A stretch of DNA of 64,000 nucleotides from Deminuibacter soli (GTDB lineage: Bacteria > Bacteroidota > Bacteroidia > Chitinophagales > Chitinophagaceae), in contig NZ_QTJU01000002.1 of the NCBI RefSeq assembly GCF_003412455.1, positions 620,001-684,000 of the forward strand, given 5' to 3'. The notes beneath the pieces are model-generated. The model searched no databases. It was not told the origin of the DNA and saw nothing but the letters and a program-made list of their open reading frames with translations. Every line of letters begins with the position of its first letter. Position 1 is the stretch's first letter. Positions 1 to 9,295 of the stretch are shown here, piece by piece. The position numbers were made by a program, and so were the translations under genes.

Positions 1-451
1 AGCTGAGGCCAATTTCAATGGCGTTCAGGTCTTCACGCTGTAAGTTTTCCAGCAACGCCAGTTCCAGCAATTCCTGGTCGTTGGCCTGGCGCACATACAC
101 CGGCACATCTTTCAATCCTGCGATCTTGGATGCGCGGAAACGGCGCTCACCGGCAATCAGCTGGAATTTGCCGCTGGCCATTTTGCTCACCGTGAGCGGC
201 TGAATAATATCGTGCAGTTTGATAGAAGCTGCCAGCTCATTCAAAGCTGTTTCGTCAAAATCCCTTCTCGGGTTTTTGGGATTTATTTCTATCTGGTCAA
301 TCGCTATGCGCGTAGTGCCTGTAGCCTGTTCAACCACATTACTCTTCAGGTTGCCGGTTGCTGTTTTTAAATCAGAATCGATGTTCTGTAACAGCGAGCG
401 GATACCTTTTCCCAGCGCTTCTTTGTTGTTTTGTTGTTTAGGCGTACTCAT
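1..451 (-). CDS. parB: ParB-family chromosome partition protein (N-terminal part, cut by window edge)
   Basis: ParB binds parS sites near the origin and works with ParA in chromosome segregation. The visible 150 residues read leftward: a polar N-terminus (MSTPKQQNNKEALGKGI) and then the ParB/Srx core with INPKNPRRDFDE, the nucleotide-binding GERRFRA motif, and the start of the helix-turn-helix region (LALLENLQREDLNAIE). The reading frame is open to base 1, so the gene continues beyond the window. The start is the ATG at 451; an in-frame ATG at 463 would add MQQN. It lies 91 bases downstream of parA on the same strand, as in the usual parAB pair. Confidence 0.93.
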   Translation of the reverse strand, partial: MSTPKQQNNKEALGKGIRSLLQNIDSDLKTATGNLKSNVVEQATGTTRIAIDQIEINPKNPRRDFDETALNELAASIKLHDIIQPLTVSKMASGKFQLIAGERRFRASKIAGLKDVPVYVRQANDQELLELALLENLQREDLNAIEIGLS

Positions 452-542
452 GTTTTGTTGCATGTTACAAGTTACAAGTTTCGTGTTGCAGGGTGGCAGA
501 TAGTAATGTTGCAGGCCTGCAACACTATAGCTGTAACCTTAA

Positions 543-1355
543 CTATTCTTCGTCTATGTTCAGAATTCTTTCTTCGTTGGTCATTTTGGTTAAGCCGTTT
601 TTCTGCAGCACTTCTTTAGCCAGGTTCAGGTAATTCACTGTTCCCTTGCTTTCTGCATCAAACAAAATAACCGGCTTGCCCACGCTCGGTGCTTCACTCA
701 GGCGGGTATTGCGGTGAATAATGGTGCTGAACACCAGTTCATCAAAATGCCTGCGCACTTCGCTTACCACCTGGTTACACAAACGAAGGCGGCCATCGTA
801 CATGGTCATTAAAATACCTTCAATCTGCAATTCAGTGTTTAAACGGCTTTGTACAATCTTAATGGTGTTTAACAGTTTACCCAAACCTTCCAGGGCAAAA
901 AACTCGCACTGCACCGGCACCATTACACTGTTGGCTGCAACCAGCGCATTAACAGTAATAAGGCCCAGTGAAGGGGAGCAGTCAATCACAATAAAATCGT
1001 ACTTGTCTTTTACGGGGTCGAGTATGCCCTTCATCACCATCTCCCTGTTGGGATAGTTGATCATTTCAATTTCGGCACCTACCAGGTCAATGTGGGAAGG
1101 GATGATGTCGAGATTGGGGATATCACTTTTTAGTATCACTTCTTCAGCAGAAGCGTTGTTCACCATGCAATCGTACAGGCTGCTGGTAATATTATGCAGG
1201 TCAAACCCCACACCGGTGGTGCTGTTGGCCTGCGGATCGGCATCGACCAGCAAAGTTTTGTATTCGAGCACTGCAAAACTTGCTGCCAGGTTGATCGCTG
1301 TTGTGGTTTTACCAACGCCGCCCTTCTGATTTGCTATACCAATGATTCTGCCCAT
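543..1355 (-). CDS. parA: ParA-family chromosome partition ATPase
   Basis: A 270-residue Soj/ParA-type ATPase that drives chromosome segregation with ParB. It carries the deviant Walker A motif KGGVGKTTT near residue 11, the Walker A' segment [12 protein letters not shown] near residue 40, and the Walker B segment [11 protein letters not shown] near residue 120. Length matches chromosomal Soj proteins. The start [13 protein letters not shown] is the usual N-terminus. It sits 13 bases after the UPF0173 hydrolase gene and is followed by parB, so the three genes probably form one leftward operon. Confidence 0.96.
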   Translation of the reverse strand: MGRIIGIANQKGGVGKTTTAINLAASFAVLEYKTLLVDADPQANSTTGVGFDLHNITSSLYDCMVNNASAEEVILKSDIPNLDIIPSHIDLVGAEIEMINYPNREMVMKGILDPVKDKYDFIVIDCSPSLGLITVNALVAANSVMVPVQCEFFALEGLGKLLNTIKIVQSRLNTELQIEGILMTMYDGRLRLCNQVVSEVRRHFDELVFSTIIHRNTRLSEAPSVGKPVILFDAESKGTVNYLNLAKEVLQKNGLTKMTNEERILNIDEE

Positions 1356-1368
1356 GTATGGATGTTAA

Positions 1369-2049
1369 TTAAATATCAATTGTTTCGCCAACGCCCGGTA
1401 ATATCAGTGTTTTTCCAGCAGCAGCAAAATCTGCTTTTGCTTTTTCCACATCAATGCCGATAATACCCCAGGTATTGTAATGAATGCCTACCACTTTGCC
1501 GCATTTTACAAAATCTGCCGCAATAATGGCTTCACCCGCATCCATGGTGAAGTTGCCGCCGATAGGCATTACAGAAAAATCAAGCTTCGCCCACAAAGGT
1601 ATCAGCTGCATATCCATGGTCAATGCCGTATCGCCCGAAATGTAAAAACTGTTTTCATCCGTCACAAATACAAAACCCATGGGGTTGCCTGCATACCTGC
1701 CATCGTTGAACGAAGAAGAGTGAATGGCATTTACGCCCTTTACTTTTCCGAATTCAAAGCTGATAAATGCACCATGGTTCATCGGATGCACTTTTTCCAC
1801 GCCCTGTGTTTGCAGCCAGTCGGTAATTTCAATCGCTGCCACCACCGTAGCCCCCGTGTGTTTGGCTATCGCTACCAGGTCGCTGGTATGATCGCCATGA
1901 CCATGTGTTACAAAAATGTAGTCTGCCGCAATATCATTGATGTCAATTCCTTCCGCCAAAGGGTTGCCCGAGAAGAAGGGATCAAACAATATCTTTTTCC
2001 CTTTTAATTCTATCGCCATCGTAGCATGTCCGTAAAACGTCAGTTTCAT
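1369..2049 (-). CDS. UPF0173-type metal-dependent hydrolase (metallo-beta-lactamase fold)
   Basis: A 226-residue cytoplasmic protein of the metallo-beta-lactamase fold. It has the metal-binding motif HGHGDHTSD near residue 50, GDTAL near residue 140 as a later metal-binding aspartate, and a final histidine in VVGIHYNTWG. The N-terminus MKLTFYGHATMAIE and the length fit the UPF0173 family, whose substrate is not known. It is the first gene of a likely operon with parA and parB. No signal peptide is visible. The family assignment is firm; the physiological role is open. Confidence 0.92.
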   Translation of the reverse strand: MKLTFYGHATMAIELKGKKILFDPFFSGNPLAEGIDINDIAADYIFVTHGHGDHTSDLVAIAKHTGATVVAAIEITDWLQTQGVEKVHPMNHGAFISFEFGKVKGVNAIHSSSFNDGRYAGNPMGFVFVTDENSFYISGDTALTMDMQLIPLWAKLDFSVMPIGGNFTMDAGEAIIAADFVKCGKVVGIHYNTWGIIGIDVEKAKADFAAAGKTLILPGVGETIDI

Positions 2050-2223
2050 AATTTATATTTTTACATGGTCCTTCCAAGGGGCGACAAAAATAATTTTTAA
2101 GCGTCATTTTACCGAATCAATATTCTGCTTTTGGCATTTTGGCACCATTTATTTTCAAAATTGGCTATGCTTTACCTTTTGTTTGTCAAATTGTACGGTA
2201 TTTTGTAGAAATTTTTTAAGTCA

Positions 2224-3477
2224 ATGAGAAATGGAAGCCGCCTTTGGGTGGTTGTGCTGGTGATGTTGCTGCTGGACTGGTACATTTTTACCGCCATCCG
2301 CCATCTTTCGCAGGCCGCAGCCGAACGTACAAAATTCATCATTTACATCAGTTACTGGACTGTTTCCGCAGCAGCCATCATCTCCGTGCTTATTTTCCCG
2401 TACACGGAAAACCTGCATATTTCCCGGTTTGCTAGGGGGTACATTTTTACCATTATTATCGGCCTGCTGTTTGCCAAAATCATTGCATCGGCCTTTTTGC
2501 TGATCGATGACCTGCGCCGCGGCGGCATGTGGATCATGGGCAGACTGATACCGGCTACTACCGGCGCCGATTATGCTACCACCGGCACACCCGGCATCAG
2601 CCGCAACCTGTTTCTGAGCTACCTGGGCCTGGGACTGGGTACCGGCCTGTTCGGCGCCCTGTTGTATGGGTTCACCAATAAATACAGTTACCGCGTACGC
2701 AATATTAAAATACCGTTCCCTAACCTGCCCGAAGCATTCCGCGGACTAAGAATTGTACAGCTGAGCGATATCCATAGCGGCAGTTTTCAAAACAAGGAAG
2801 CTGTAAACCACGGGGTAAACATGGTGCTGGCGCAAAAGCCTGATATCGTGTTTTTTACCGGAGACCTGGTGAACGACCGCGCCAGCGAAATGGACGACTA
2901 CCTTGATGTATTTAACCGGGTGAAAGCGCCGATGGGTGTATTCAGCACCCTCGGCAACCACGATTACGGTGATTACGTTGAATGGCCCTCCGAAGCGGCC
3001 AAGACCGCCAACCTGGAGCAGCTGAAACAGGTGCACGCAAAACTGGGCTGGCGCCTGCTGATGAACGAGCATGTGTTGCTGGAGCGCAACGGCCAGCAAA
3101 TAGCCCTGATCGGCATCGAAAACTGGGGCATGCGCATCGGCTTTCCCAAGCACGGCCGTATGGATCTCGCTTATCCGGGCACAGAACATATTCCCTTTAA
3201 AATTCTCCTGAGCCACGATCCCAGCCACTGGGATGCAGAAGTGCGCCCCCAATACCCCGATGTAGACCTTACCCTTGCCGGTCATACCCATGGCATGCAG
3301 TTTGGTGTGGAGCTACCGCATTTTAAATGGAGCCCCATTAAATGGATTTACAAGGAATGGGCAGGATTATACACCGAAGGCAAACAAAAACTATACGTCA
3401 ACCGCGGGTTCGGTTTCCTCGGCTACCCGGGAAGGGTTGGCATTTTGCCAGAAATCACCGTGATCGAATTGGCGTGA
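2224..3477 (+). CDS. Membrane-anchored metallophosphoesterase
   Basis: This 417-residue protein has four or so hydrophobic helices in the first 150 residues and then a calcineurin-like phosphoesterase domain facing the periplasm or cytoplasm. All expected metal-site motifs are visible in order: LSDIHSG, FTGDLVND, GNHDYGD, LLSHDP and AGHTHGMQ. The arrangement resembles YkuE/YaeI-type phosphoesterases; YaeI-like enzymes act on lipid A precursors, but the substrate here cannot be read from sequence. It is a single rightward gene with its own upstream gap of 174 bases, divergent from the UPF0173-par operon. Confidence 0.9.
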   Translation: MRNGSRLWVVVLVMLLLDWYIFTAIRHLSQAAAERTKFIIYISYWTVSAAAIISVLIFPYTENLHISRFARGYIFTIIIGLLFAKIIASAFLLIDDLRRGGMWIMGRLIPATTGADYATTGTPGISRNLFLSYLGLGLGTGLFGALLYGFTNKYSYRVRNIKIPFPNLPEAFRGLRIVQLSDIHSGSFQNKEAVNHGVNMVLAQKPDIVFFTGDLVNDRASEMDDYLDVFNRVKAPMGVFSTLGNHDYGDYVEWPSEAAKTANLEQLKQVHAKLGWRLLMNEHVLLERNGQQIALIGIENWGMRIGFPKHGRMDLAYPGTEHIPFKILLSHDPSHWDAEVRPQYPDVDLTLAGHTHGMQFGVELPHFKWSPIKWIYKEWAGLYTEGKQKLYVNRGFGFLGYPGRVGILPEITVIELA

Positions 3478-3491
3478 ATCGTGCGTAGTCA

Positions 3492-3640
3492 GTGGTGAGT
3501 GGAAGAGCCATCGGGAATCGAGAATCGACAGTCGGGATGATCGAAGCGAATGTTGCCGGTGAGGACACCGGCAACGGCGGCTGTTTTATTCACTATTCAC
3601 TATTGCCTATTGCCTATTCACTATTCACCACCTCACTTCC
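3492..3640. repeat. Composite intergenic repeat: TCGA 7-mers, GTG-AGGA-CAC hairpin, ATTCACT 7-mers
   Basis: Three repeat types stand side by side. TCGA-centred words occur near 3515-3540. A perfect 10-bp hairpin with loop AGGA lies at 3552-3575 (GTTGCCGGTG / CACCGGCAAC). From about 3590 there are six consecutive 7-mers of the ATTCACT / ATTGCCT type. The last 7-mers supply the stop codon of the leftward gene ending at 3625. The same vocabulary recurs in many other gaps of this window. Confidence 0.8.
3552..3575. repeat. Hairpin of the GTG-AGGA-CAC family
   Basis: Perfect 10-base-pair inverted repeat, arms 3552-3561 and 3566-3575, loop AGGA. No T-tract follows, so it is not an ordinary terminator. 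Related hairpins with the same core but different outer stem sequence occur at 24019, 45273 and 56666, and a degenerate one at 11707. Confidence 0.75.
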
Positions 3641-5778
3641 ACCTTCACCCCGTCAGCATCGTTTACAAACCGCAGCAACAGTGTATGCGAAGCTGCATCC
3701 CATTCATGTGTAGAGGCAACGCTTGTACCCGCAGCATTGGTTACGGTTACCTCTTTCGCTTCTGCAGGTAACTGGATACGCATTACATTATTGGTTCCTG
3801 TAGGGCTTTTGGCAACAAAAGCATAGCTGCCCCTGCCGGTTTTTTCTTCATACACCCTGCATGCAGAAGCCAGTACAGCCGGGCCTTTGGCTGCATTGCG
3901 TGTTTGCACATCGTATAAAAAAGCCTGTGTGTTGGGCTGGATGTTTTTTTGTTCCACTACCGGAAGTGCAGGGTCAAACAGGTCAATAAAACGGCCGTGC
4001 AGGGTAAGGGAGCTATCCTGTGCGGTTTCGTCCATTACAGCAGCAATCACATAAGGACCACGGCGCAGCACGAAGTTGTTTTTGTATTGCAGTGTGTGGT
4101 GCTGCGTGCGTTGAACAGCTGTATTTGCTGTAGTAAGTAATATGTTGTCGGCGCCGGGCGTTAACACCAGTTCTTTGGGATCTTTTCGCACCAGGTATAC
4201 ATGCCCTTTGCCATAGCTATAACTTGCAACAGAATCGTTGCCTGGCTTTACCTGCAGCTGTTGAAACAGGTGCTGTGATGGCGCGGTATAATGGTTGTCG
4301 CCCGTATTCCACCATTCCCTTACCTGCTGAAAGGGATCGTTGTCTCTGCCAAAGTAAATAAGCTCACCGCCATTTTTTACCCATTGCGCCAGCTGCACAT
4401 TTACATCCGGGGAAAGTGGTTTCATGTTGGCATAACTCATTACCAGCACCTGTATGTGTTGCAATGTGGCGGCATAACCCAGGTTTTCCATATGTACAGT
4501 TTCTACCGGCACGCCTTTTTTCAGCAACGGCAGTATCATACCATAAAAGTTAGACAGCTGCGGGTCCTGGTAATTGTCGTGTGCCGGGAAACGCTGGAAC
4601 ATCATTGAATTGCCTGCCAGCACGCCAATACCTTTGGTGCCGTTGAGCGTGTTGCCCGAGGCAGGCATGGTGTTCAGCGCATTCACCATCACCTGCATTT
4701 GCGTGGCATAGTCGGGCGATATGGGCTGTGGTTGCGGGTTGTTCTCCAGCTTGAATTTGCCAAGGTAAATACGGTTGGGCCAGGGCATTACTTCAAAATG
4801 TGTTACTTCCGGGTACAACAGTTCTGCCGTAAAGGTGGCTTCATAATTTTTGCGGTAATCATCCCAGGTGCGCGGCCAGTCTTCAATGGGATCGGTTAAG
4901 AAGTATACCCTGCGTTTGGTGGGGGCAGTCATCGATAACATTGAACCGTATTCCAGGAAAGCGGTTTCAAACACACGCTCTTTTTTAATGCCGTTGTAGT
5001 AGTTCGGCTCACGCGCAGTGCCGGTCCATACCTGGGCAATATACCCGTCCATGCCTTGCAGGGAGGCAAGACTAGCTTCAGGACTTACGATTTGCCATGA
5101 TGAATAATTGAGCAGCGAGTGTGTAGGCACATAACAATGCACAGGCTTGTGCAGGCTATCGCCATATTTTTTTGCATCGCTGAATATCTCTTTCAGCGCC
5201 TTGAAATACAGGTGGTATTTGAGTTTGGAAGAAAGATACGTAGCCTCCGGTGATTCATGCTGCGGCATCCAGGCAAAGCCGTAATACTTTTGCCATTCGC
5301 TTTTAAAAGCACTGCTGTAACCGGCCCTTGCCCAAAATTCAGGCTCTTCCAAATAAATGGTGGTAATACCTGCATCAATGGCACGGCGTACCAGGTGTTT
5401 AAAGTAAGCGATATAACTGTCTGTTGGCACTACATAGGGAATCTCTTTGCCATGGCCAATTACATCACCATTGCGTTGGGTCTGACTTTCTTCCCAATGC
5501 GTTTTGCCATCGTACTGGCCGCGAAAATAATCCTTGTATTCACCCCAGGCCACGCCTGTCATAAACTGTACATTGTAGCCGCGCTCGCGGTAGCCGGCAA
5601 CACGCTGTTCAAAAGTGCTGTCCATGCCATACACCATCGCAATATCACTGCGTACATCATAGGCTGCACGCCACGGGGCGCTGGCCTGGAAAGAAGTTTT
5701 CTCCGGTAACTGTGCATGCGCCGCAGTGGCAGCGAACATACCGGCAGCGGCAAAGCAATACCACAGGTGGTTTTTCAT
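3625..5778 (-). CDS. Large secreted glycoside-hydrolase-like protein, unknown specificity
   Basis: A 717-residue exported protein: the N-terminus MKNHLWYCFAAAGMFAATAAHAQ is a clear signal peptide. Residues about 30-350 have the feel of a TIM-barrel glycosidase, with ITTIYLEEPEFW around residue 145 offering candidate acidic residues. Residues about 390-560 resemble the Rossmann-like domain found in beta-galactosidase trimerisation regions (LAQWVKNGGELIYFGRD). The C-terminus looks beta-rich. I do not recognise the exact family, and no polysaccharide-utilisation neighbours (SusC/D) are present. It is transcribed alone, leftward, 24 bases after the VIT-transporter gene. Its stop codon lies inside the ATTCACT repeat array. 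Confidence 0.75.
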   Translation of the reverse strand: MKNHLWYCFAAAGMFAATAAHAQLPEKTSFQASAPWRAAYDVRSDIAMVYGMDSTFEQRVAGYRERGYNVQFMTGVAWGEYKDYFRGQYDGKTHWEESQTQRNGDVIGHGKEIPYVVPTDSYIAYFKHLVRRAIDAGITTIYLEEPEFWARAGYSSAFKSEWQKYYGFAWMPQHESPEATYLSSKLKYHLYFKALKEIFSDAKKYGDSLHKPVHCYVPTHSLLNYSSWQIVSPEASLASLQGMDGYIAQVWTGTAREPNYYNGIKKERVFETAFLEYGSMLSMTAPTKRRVYFLTDPIEDWPRTWDDYRKNYEATFTAELLYPEVTHFEVMPWPNRIYLGKFKLENNPQPQPISPDYATQMQVMVNALNTMPASGNTLNGTKGIGVLAGNSMMFQRFPAHDNYQDPQLSNFYGMILPLLKKGVPVETVHMENLGYAATLQHIQVLVMSYANMKPLSPDVNVQLAQWVKNGGELIYFGRDNDPFQQVREWWNTGDNHYTAPSQHLFQQLQVKPGNDSVASYSYGKGHVYLVRKDPKELVLTPGADNILLTTANTAVQRTQHHTLQYKNNFVLRRGPYVIAAVMDETAQDSSLTLHGRFIDLFDPALPVVEQKNIQPNTQAFLYDVQTRNAAKGPAVLASACRVYEEKTGRGSYAFVAKSPTGTNNVMRIQLPAEAKEVTVTNAAGTSVASTHEWDAASHTLLLRFVNDADGVKVEVRW

Positions 5779-5802
5779 ACTTGCTGAGTTAATGGTTCCT
5801 TG

Positions 5803-6513
5803 TTATCTTTTTTCAATTAAACGGGCAATACCAAAAGCAGTGGCAGCAGCTGCTGCGCCAATCAGCATTACTTTCAGCGCACCCATAATGGGTGGTACGC
5901 CGGTGAGTTTGCTTTTAAAATAACCGAATACAAACAGGCAGATGAGGGTAACAACACACGAAATGTATAAACCGGTGTATACCTCATCCGTAAAAAAGTA
6001 GGGGGTAAGCGGCACCAGTCCGCCCACGATGTACGATACGCCGATATTAAAAGCGCTTCTGCGTGCGCGCAATGGGTCGGGCTTATCAAGGCCAAGCTCG
6101 TGCTTCATCATAAAATTTACCCAGCGGTCTTTGTCTTTCACAATCTCCGCTACGGCTTTATCCTGCACCTCACGGCTCAATCCCCATTCACTGAAAAACT
6201 GGCGCACCTCGGCTTCTTCAGCATCGCGCATATGCTCTACTTCGTAGTATTCGCGTTTCAGTTCTGCATTGTAATGGTCGGCTTCTGTTTTGCCTGCAAG
6301 GTAACCGCCCAGCCCCATGGCAATAGCGCCTGCAGCAATTTCGGCCATGCCTGCAAGTATTACCAGGTTGGTATTGCTAACGGCGCCGCTTAAACCTGCG
6401 GCCAATGCAAAGGGAACGGTAAGTCCATCGCTCATGCCTATCACAATATCTTTCAGTAAATCACTGCTGGCAAGATGGGCTTCGGTGTGTGGATGCGTTT
6501 GTGTGTGGCTCAT
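5803..6513 (-). CDS. VIT1/CCC1-family metal transporter
   Basis: A 236-residue membrane protein of the vacuolar iron transporter family, which moves Fe2+ or Mn2+ across membranes. It has the family N-terminal helix pair (DIVIGMSDGLTVPFALAAGL), a conserved GxLAG segment (MGLGGYLAGKTEADHY), a charged cytosolic metal-binding region with many Glu residues (YYEVEHMRDAEEAEV), and three C-terminal helices. The histidine-rich start (MSHTQTHPHTEAHL) may bind metal. It lies upstream of the secreted protein at 3625, with only 24 bases between them, so the two may be cotranscribed. Confidence 0.9.
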   Translation of the reverse strand: MSHTQTHPHTEAHLASSDLLKDIVIGMSDGLTVPFALAAGLSGAVSNTNLVILAGMAEIAAGAIAMGLGGYLAGKTEADHYNAELKREYYEVEHMRDAEEAEVRQFFSEWGLSREVQDKAVAEIVKDKDRWVNFMMKHELGLDKPDPLRARRSAFNIGVSYIVGGLVPLTPYFFTDEVYTGLYISCVVTLICLFVFGYFKSKLTGVPPIMGALKVMLIGAAAAATAFGIARLIEKR

Positions 6514-6550
6514 AGTTATGGGCCATGAAATTACGGAATGATGCGGGCTG

Positions 6551-6581
6551 TAAAAAACAAAAGCCCCGGCTTAGCCGGGGC
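6551..6581 (-). terminator. Intrinsic terminator of the outer-membrane barrel gene
   Basis: Read leftward, an 8-bp G/C-rich stem (GCCCCGGC / GCCGGGGC, loop TAA) is followed by a T-rich run. It lies directly after the stop of the gene at 6606-7082. Confidence 0.9.
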
Positions 6582-6605
6582 CTTGTTAAATGTTGTATCC
6601 GCAAA

Positions 6606-7082
6606 TTAAAACGCAAAGCGGAATGCAAGCCCTGCGTATAAGCTGAAATCAGAATCAGGAGTAAGTGTGAAAGTGGGGTTCAGATCAAACGCTACATCAA
6701 TAGGAGCGCCTGCGAATTTGTAGTCCAAACCAATAGCACCTTTTAATGCAAATGCTACATCGCTGTGGCCGTGGAAGCTGTAAAAGCCCAGCTGTGCACC
6801 AGGACCAGCATACCATTTAAGACCAGGAGCGTTGTTGATATCGCCCTGCCATTCGTACAGGCCTTCCAGCATTACGTAGTGGCTTTTAAAATAGATACCA
6901 CCTTCTACGGCGTTGGCTGAGCTCAGGTTGTGGCGTACATTGATACCGCCGATAGAGCCGTCACCGAAATAGCCTTTAATACCCACAGACGTGTTGTAGC
7001 TTGACCCATTGGCCTGTGCATTTACTTTGTTTACGCTCATCACGGCGCAAGTCAGAATCAGGATTGTGATGATTTTTTTCAT
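6606..7082 (-). CDS. Small outer-membrane beta-barrel protein
   Basis: A 158-residue exported protein. The start is taken at 7082 (MKKIITILILTCAVMSVNKVNAQ) because it gives a proper signal peptide; a longer frame to 7139 would bury it. The mature part is a run of alternating amphipathic strands rich in Gly, Tyr and Phe and ends in an aromatic residue (LAFRFAF), the usual signature for insertion by the Bam machinery. No enzymatic motif is seen. It has its own terminator and stands alone. Confidence 0.8.
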   Translation of the reverse strand: MKKIITILILTCAVMSVNKVNAQANGSSYNTSVGIKGYFGDGSIGGINVRHNLSSANAVEGGIYFKSHYVMLEGLYEWQGDINNAPGLKWYAGPGAQLGFYSFHGHSDVAFALKGAIGLDYKFAGAPIDVAFDLNPTFTLTPDSDFSLYAGLAFRFAF

Positions 7083-7360
7083 GGTTTTATACAGTTTTGC
7101 TCGGCGCAAAGAAACCAAAAAGTTTGCCATTTTCTTCATTTGTTATAAATAAACGCTTCGTCAATAGTTAGTTAGAAGCAGGCTCACCGTTACGGCTACT
7201 TTGCACATTTGTTAGTTGTCAGGGCCAAAAACGCCGATTAAGGAATATTATTGTGGAAGGAAGGGCGAAGAAGTTTCCACAATTCCAGCCCGGCAACTGC
7301 ATTACCGGAATAGTTATGCACAAAAAGGAAGCGCCAGTGACAACAAGCCCATTCATTATA
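7083..7360. other. Gap without recognised gene
   Basis: About 280 bases upstream of the barrel gene. It should hold that gene's leftward promoter, but I see no strong match to the -7 consensus. No conserved short reading frame is apparent. Confidence 0.4.
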
Positions 7361-7393
7361 AAAATAAAAGAGCGCCCCGCGCTCTTTTATTTT
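7361..7393. terminator. Bidirectional terminator (perfect 15-bp inverted repeat)
   Basis: AAAATAAAAGAGCGC at 7361-7375 and its exact reverse complement at 7379-7393 enclose CCC. The A-rich and T-rich outer arms make it usable in either direction; it most likely ends rocD, whose stop is at 7462. Confidence 0.85.
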
Positions 7394-7467
7394 ATTCACT
7401 ATTGACTATTGACTATTCACTGGTTTCGGTTACTCACCACTCACCACTCACGACTGACAATTCACGC
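7391..7467. repeat. Tandem degenerate 7-mers (ATTCACT/ATTGACT, ACTCACC, ACTGACA)
   Basis: Two blocks of 7-base words follow the terminator: ATTCACT-ATTGACT-ATTGACT-ATTCACT, then ACTCACC-ACTCACC-ACTCACG-ACTGACA-ATTCACG. The last word contains the stop codon (7462-7464) of the leftward rocD gene. Confidence 0.8.
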
Positions 7468-8703
7468 TTCCTCCCCCAATCCCTCCAGCGCCTTCCAGAT
7501 AATCCCCACACACTCCCTGATCTGCGCAGCAGTTATATTCAGCGGCGGTGCAAAACGTATTTTGTCGCCATGGGTGGGTTTGGCCAATAGCCCCAGGTCT
7601 TTTAGGTCAAGACAGAATTTCCACGATGCTTCGGGATCAGGGTGACTGATCACAATCGCATTCAGCAGCCCCTTGCCGCGGATAGTGGTGATATAGGGCG
7701 ATTGCAGTGCAGCCAGCTCCTGCCGCAGCAGGATGCCCATCTGGTGGGCATTCTCCGCCATGTTTTCGTCTGTGAGTACCTTTAGCGCCTCCATGGCCAC
7801 CGCACAGGCCAGCGGGTTGCCACCGTAAGTGCTGCCATGTTCACCGGGCTTAATGTTCAGCATCACCACATCATCTGCCAGCACGGCAGATACAGGCAGC
7901 AGGCCGCCGCTCAGCGCCTTACCCAGTATTAATATATCCGGACGAACATTCTCATGGTCACAGGCCAGCATTTTGCCCGTGCGCGCCAGCCCGGTCTGAA
8001 TTTCATCAGCAATAAACAACACATTATTGGCCGTGCACAATTCACGTACGGCGGTGAGATAACCCTCGTCAGGCACCACTACACCGGCTTCACCCTGGAT
8101 GGGTTCTACCATAAAAGCGGCCACATTTTTATCCTCCAGCGCTTTGGCCAGGGCAGGTATGTTATTATAAGGCACCAGCTCAAACCCGGGCATGTACGGA
8201 CCAAATCCCCGGTAGCTGCTCGGGTCGGTTGAAGAGGAAACGGCGGCCAGTGTGCGGCCCCAGAAATTGCCTTCAGCAAAAACAATCTTCGCCTGGTTCT
8301 CCGGAACGCCCTTTTGCTCATACGCCCAGCGGCGTGCCAGCTTAATGGCGGTTTCGCCACCTTCCACCCCTGTGTTCATGGGCAAAACCTTATCGTAACC
8401 AAATAGTTGTGTGATAAACTGTGCATATTCGCCCAGCAGGTTACTGTGAAATGCGCGGGAGGTAAGGGTTAGTTTCTGCGCCTGGTTTACCAGGGCCTGT
8501 ACAATACGGGGGTGACAATGTCCCTGGTTTACCGCCGAATAGCCGCTCAGGAAATCGTAATATCTTTTGCCTTCCACATCCCAGAGAAAAACGCCCTGTC
8601 CTTTTTCAAGTACAACAGGCAGGGGATGATAGTTATGGGCACCATAAGTTTCTTCCAGGTGCAGGTAATGGCTGGTTTGCTCAAACAGCGTTTGCGTTAA
8701 CAT
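7462..8703 (-). CDS. rocD: Ornithine--oxo-acid aminotransferase
   Basis: A 413-residue PLP-dependent class III aminotransferase that converts ornithine and 2-oxoglutarate to glutamate semialdehyde and glutamate. Seen motifs: [11 protein letters not shown]-type substrate region ([17 protein letters not shown]), [31 protein letters not shown], and the PLP lysine in [15 protein letters not shown]. The start MLTQTLFEQ at 8703 matches family length; the frame is open further upstream but that extension is not family-like. It stands alone and is followed by a repeat array and bidirectional terminator. Confidence 0.95.
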   Translation of the reverse strand: MLTQTLFEQTSHYLHLEETYGAHNYHPLPVVLEKGQGVFLWDVEGKRYYDFLSGYSAVNQGHCHPRIVQALVNQAQKLTLTSRAFHSNLLGEYAQFITQLFGYDKVLPMNTGVEGGETAIKLARRWAYEQKGVPENQAKIVFAEGNFWGRTLAAVSSSTDPSSYRGFGPYMPGFELVPYNNIPALAKALEDKNVAAFMVEPIQGEAGVVVPDEGYLTAVRELCTANNVLFIADEIQTGLARTGKMLACDHENVRPDILILGKALSGGLLPVSAVLADDVVMLNIKPGEHGSTYGGNPLACAVAMEALKVLTDENMAENAHQMGILLRQELAALQSPYITTIRGKGLLNAIVISHPDPEASWKFCLDLKDLGLLAKPTHGDKIRFAPPLNITAAQIRECVGIIWKALEGLGEEA

Positions 8704-9242
8704 AGTGTAATCGATAAAAGTGGTGTACAAATGCGGGAATACAATGCATGGCATGCCCGGGAACCTGTTCCCTGCATACAAAAAAGGTAAGGATAACTGC
8801 TAACAGCAGTGGTGATCGAGGAAATCTAAATTAAGCTGGAGAAAATGCATTTGTATCAGTATTGCCTGCAAGATAGGCAATTATCCCGGTAGCCGTGAAT
8901 CAATGTGGGTTAGTTTAACCTATGAGTGTTGAATGATGGTTTAACGTTTGAAGTTTAAAGTTGGAGCTCCTTTGAAGAGCGATAACCTGGCAGGGGGAGA
9001 GATCCCTGGAAATGCTTGTGAGTTTTATCCTCCGGTTACGCCGGGATCTCCATCCACTATGATCCCTCGCGAAAAAAGCTCGTAGCCCGCCGCTCGAAAC
9101 TCGCAACACTGGCTCAAATGCTACTGTTTGTTAGTTTTATAGGTGAATTTTAGCCCAAACGAGCAGATTTTCATGACTTTTCAACAGGTTATCCCGATAT
9201 TTGCAGCCGGCAAAAGTATTTTGCAAATAAACCATCTTTTGT
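8704..9242. other. Gene-free gap with inverted repeats and 7-mer repeats
   Basis: No gene is recognised here. It holds a 7-bp hairpin near 8864-8884 (ATTGCCT / AGGCAAT), four GTTTnnn 7-mers near 8939-8965, an inverted repeat GAGATCCC / GGGATCTC (8999-9006 and 9043-9050), and near 9065-9105 an element with AAAAAAGCTCGT that also occurs at 45364. The leftward rocD promoter should lie in the left part. Confidence 0.5.
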
Positions 9243-9273
9243 TTTGGTAATTCAATGCTTTTAACGACCTTTG
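9243..9273 (+). promoter_or_regulatory. Bacteroidota-type promoter for rpmB operon
   Basis: TTTG at 9243-9246 and GACCTTTG at 9266-9273 are 19 bases apart, matching the TTTG / TAnnTTTG consensus with one mismatch. The first gene starts at 9296. Confidence 0.55.
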
Positions 9274-9295
9274 CCGTCCCGAAAAAATTCCAGTC

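Noticed and set aside
7083-7139. Upstream start for the small outer-membrane protein
   Set aside because: The extra 19 residues would place the signal peptide inside the protein; the ATG at 7082 begins a standard signal.
8999-9050. tRNA-like or riboswitch-like fold
   Set aside because: The inverted repeat is reminiscent of an acceptor stem, but there are no D, anticodon or T arms, and I recognise no riboswitch core.
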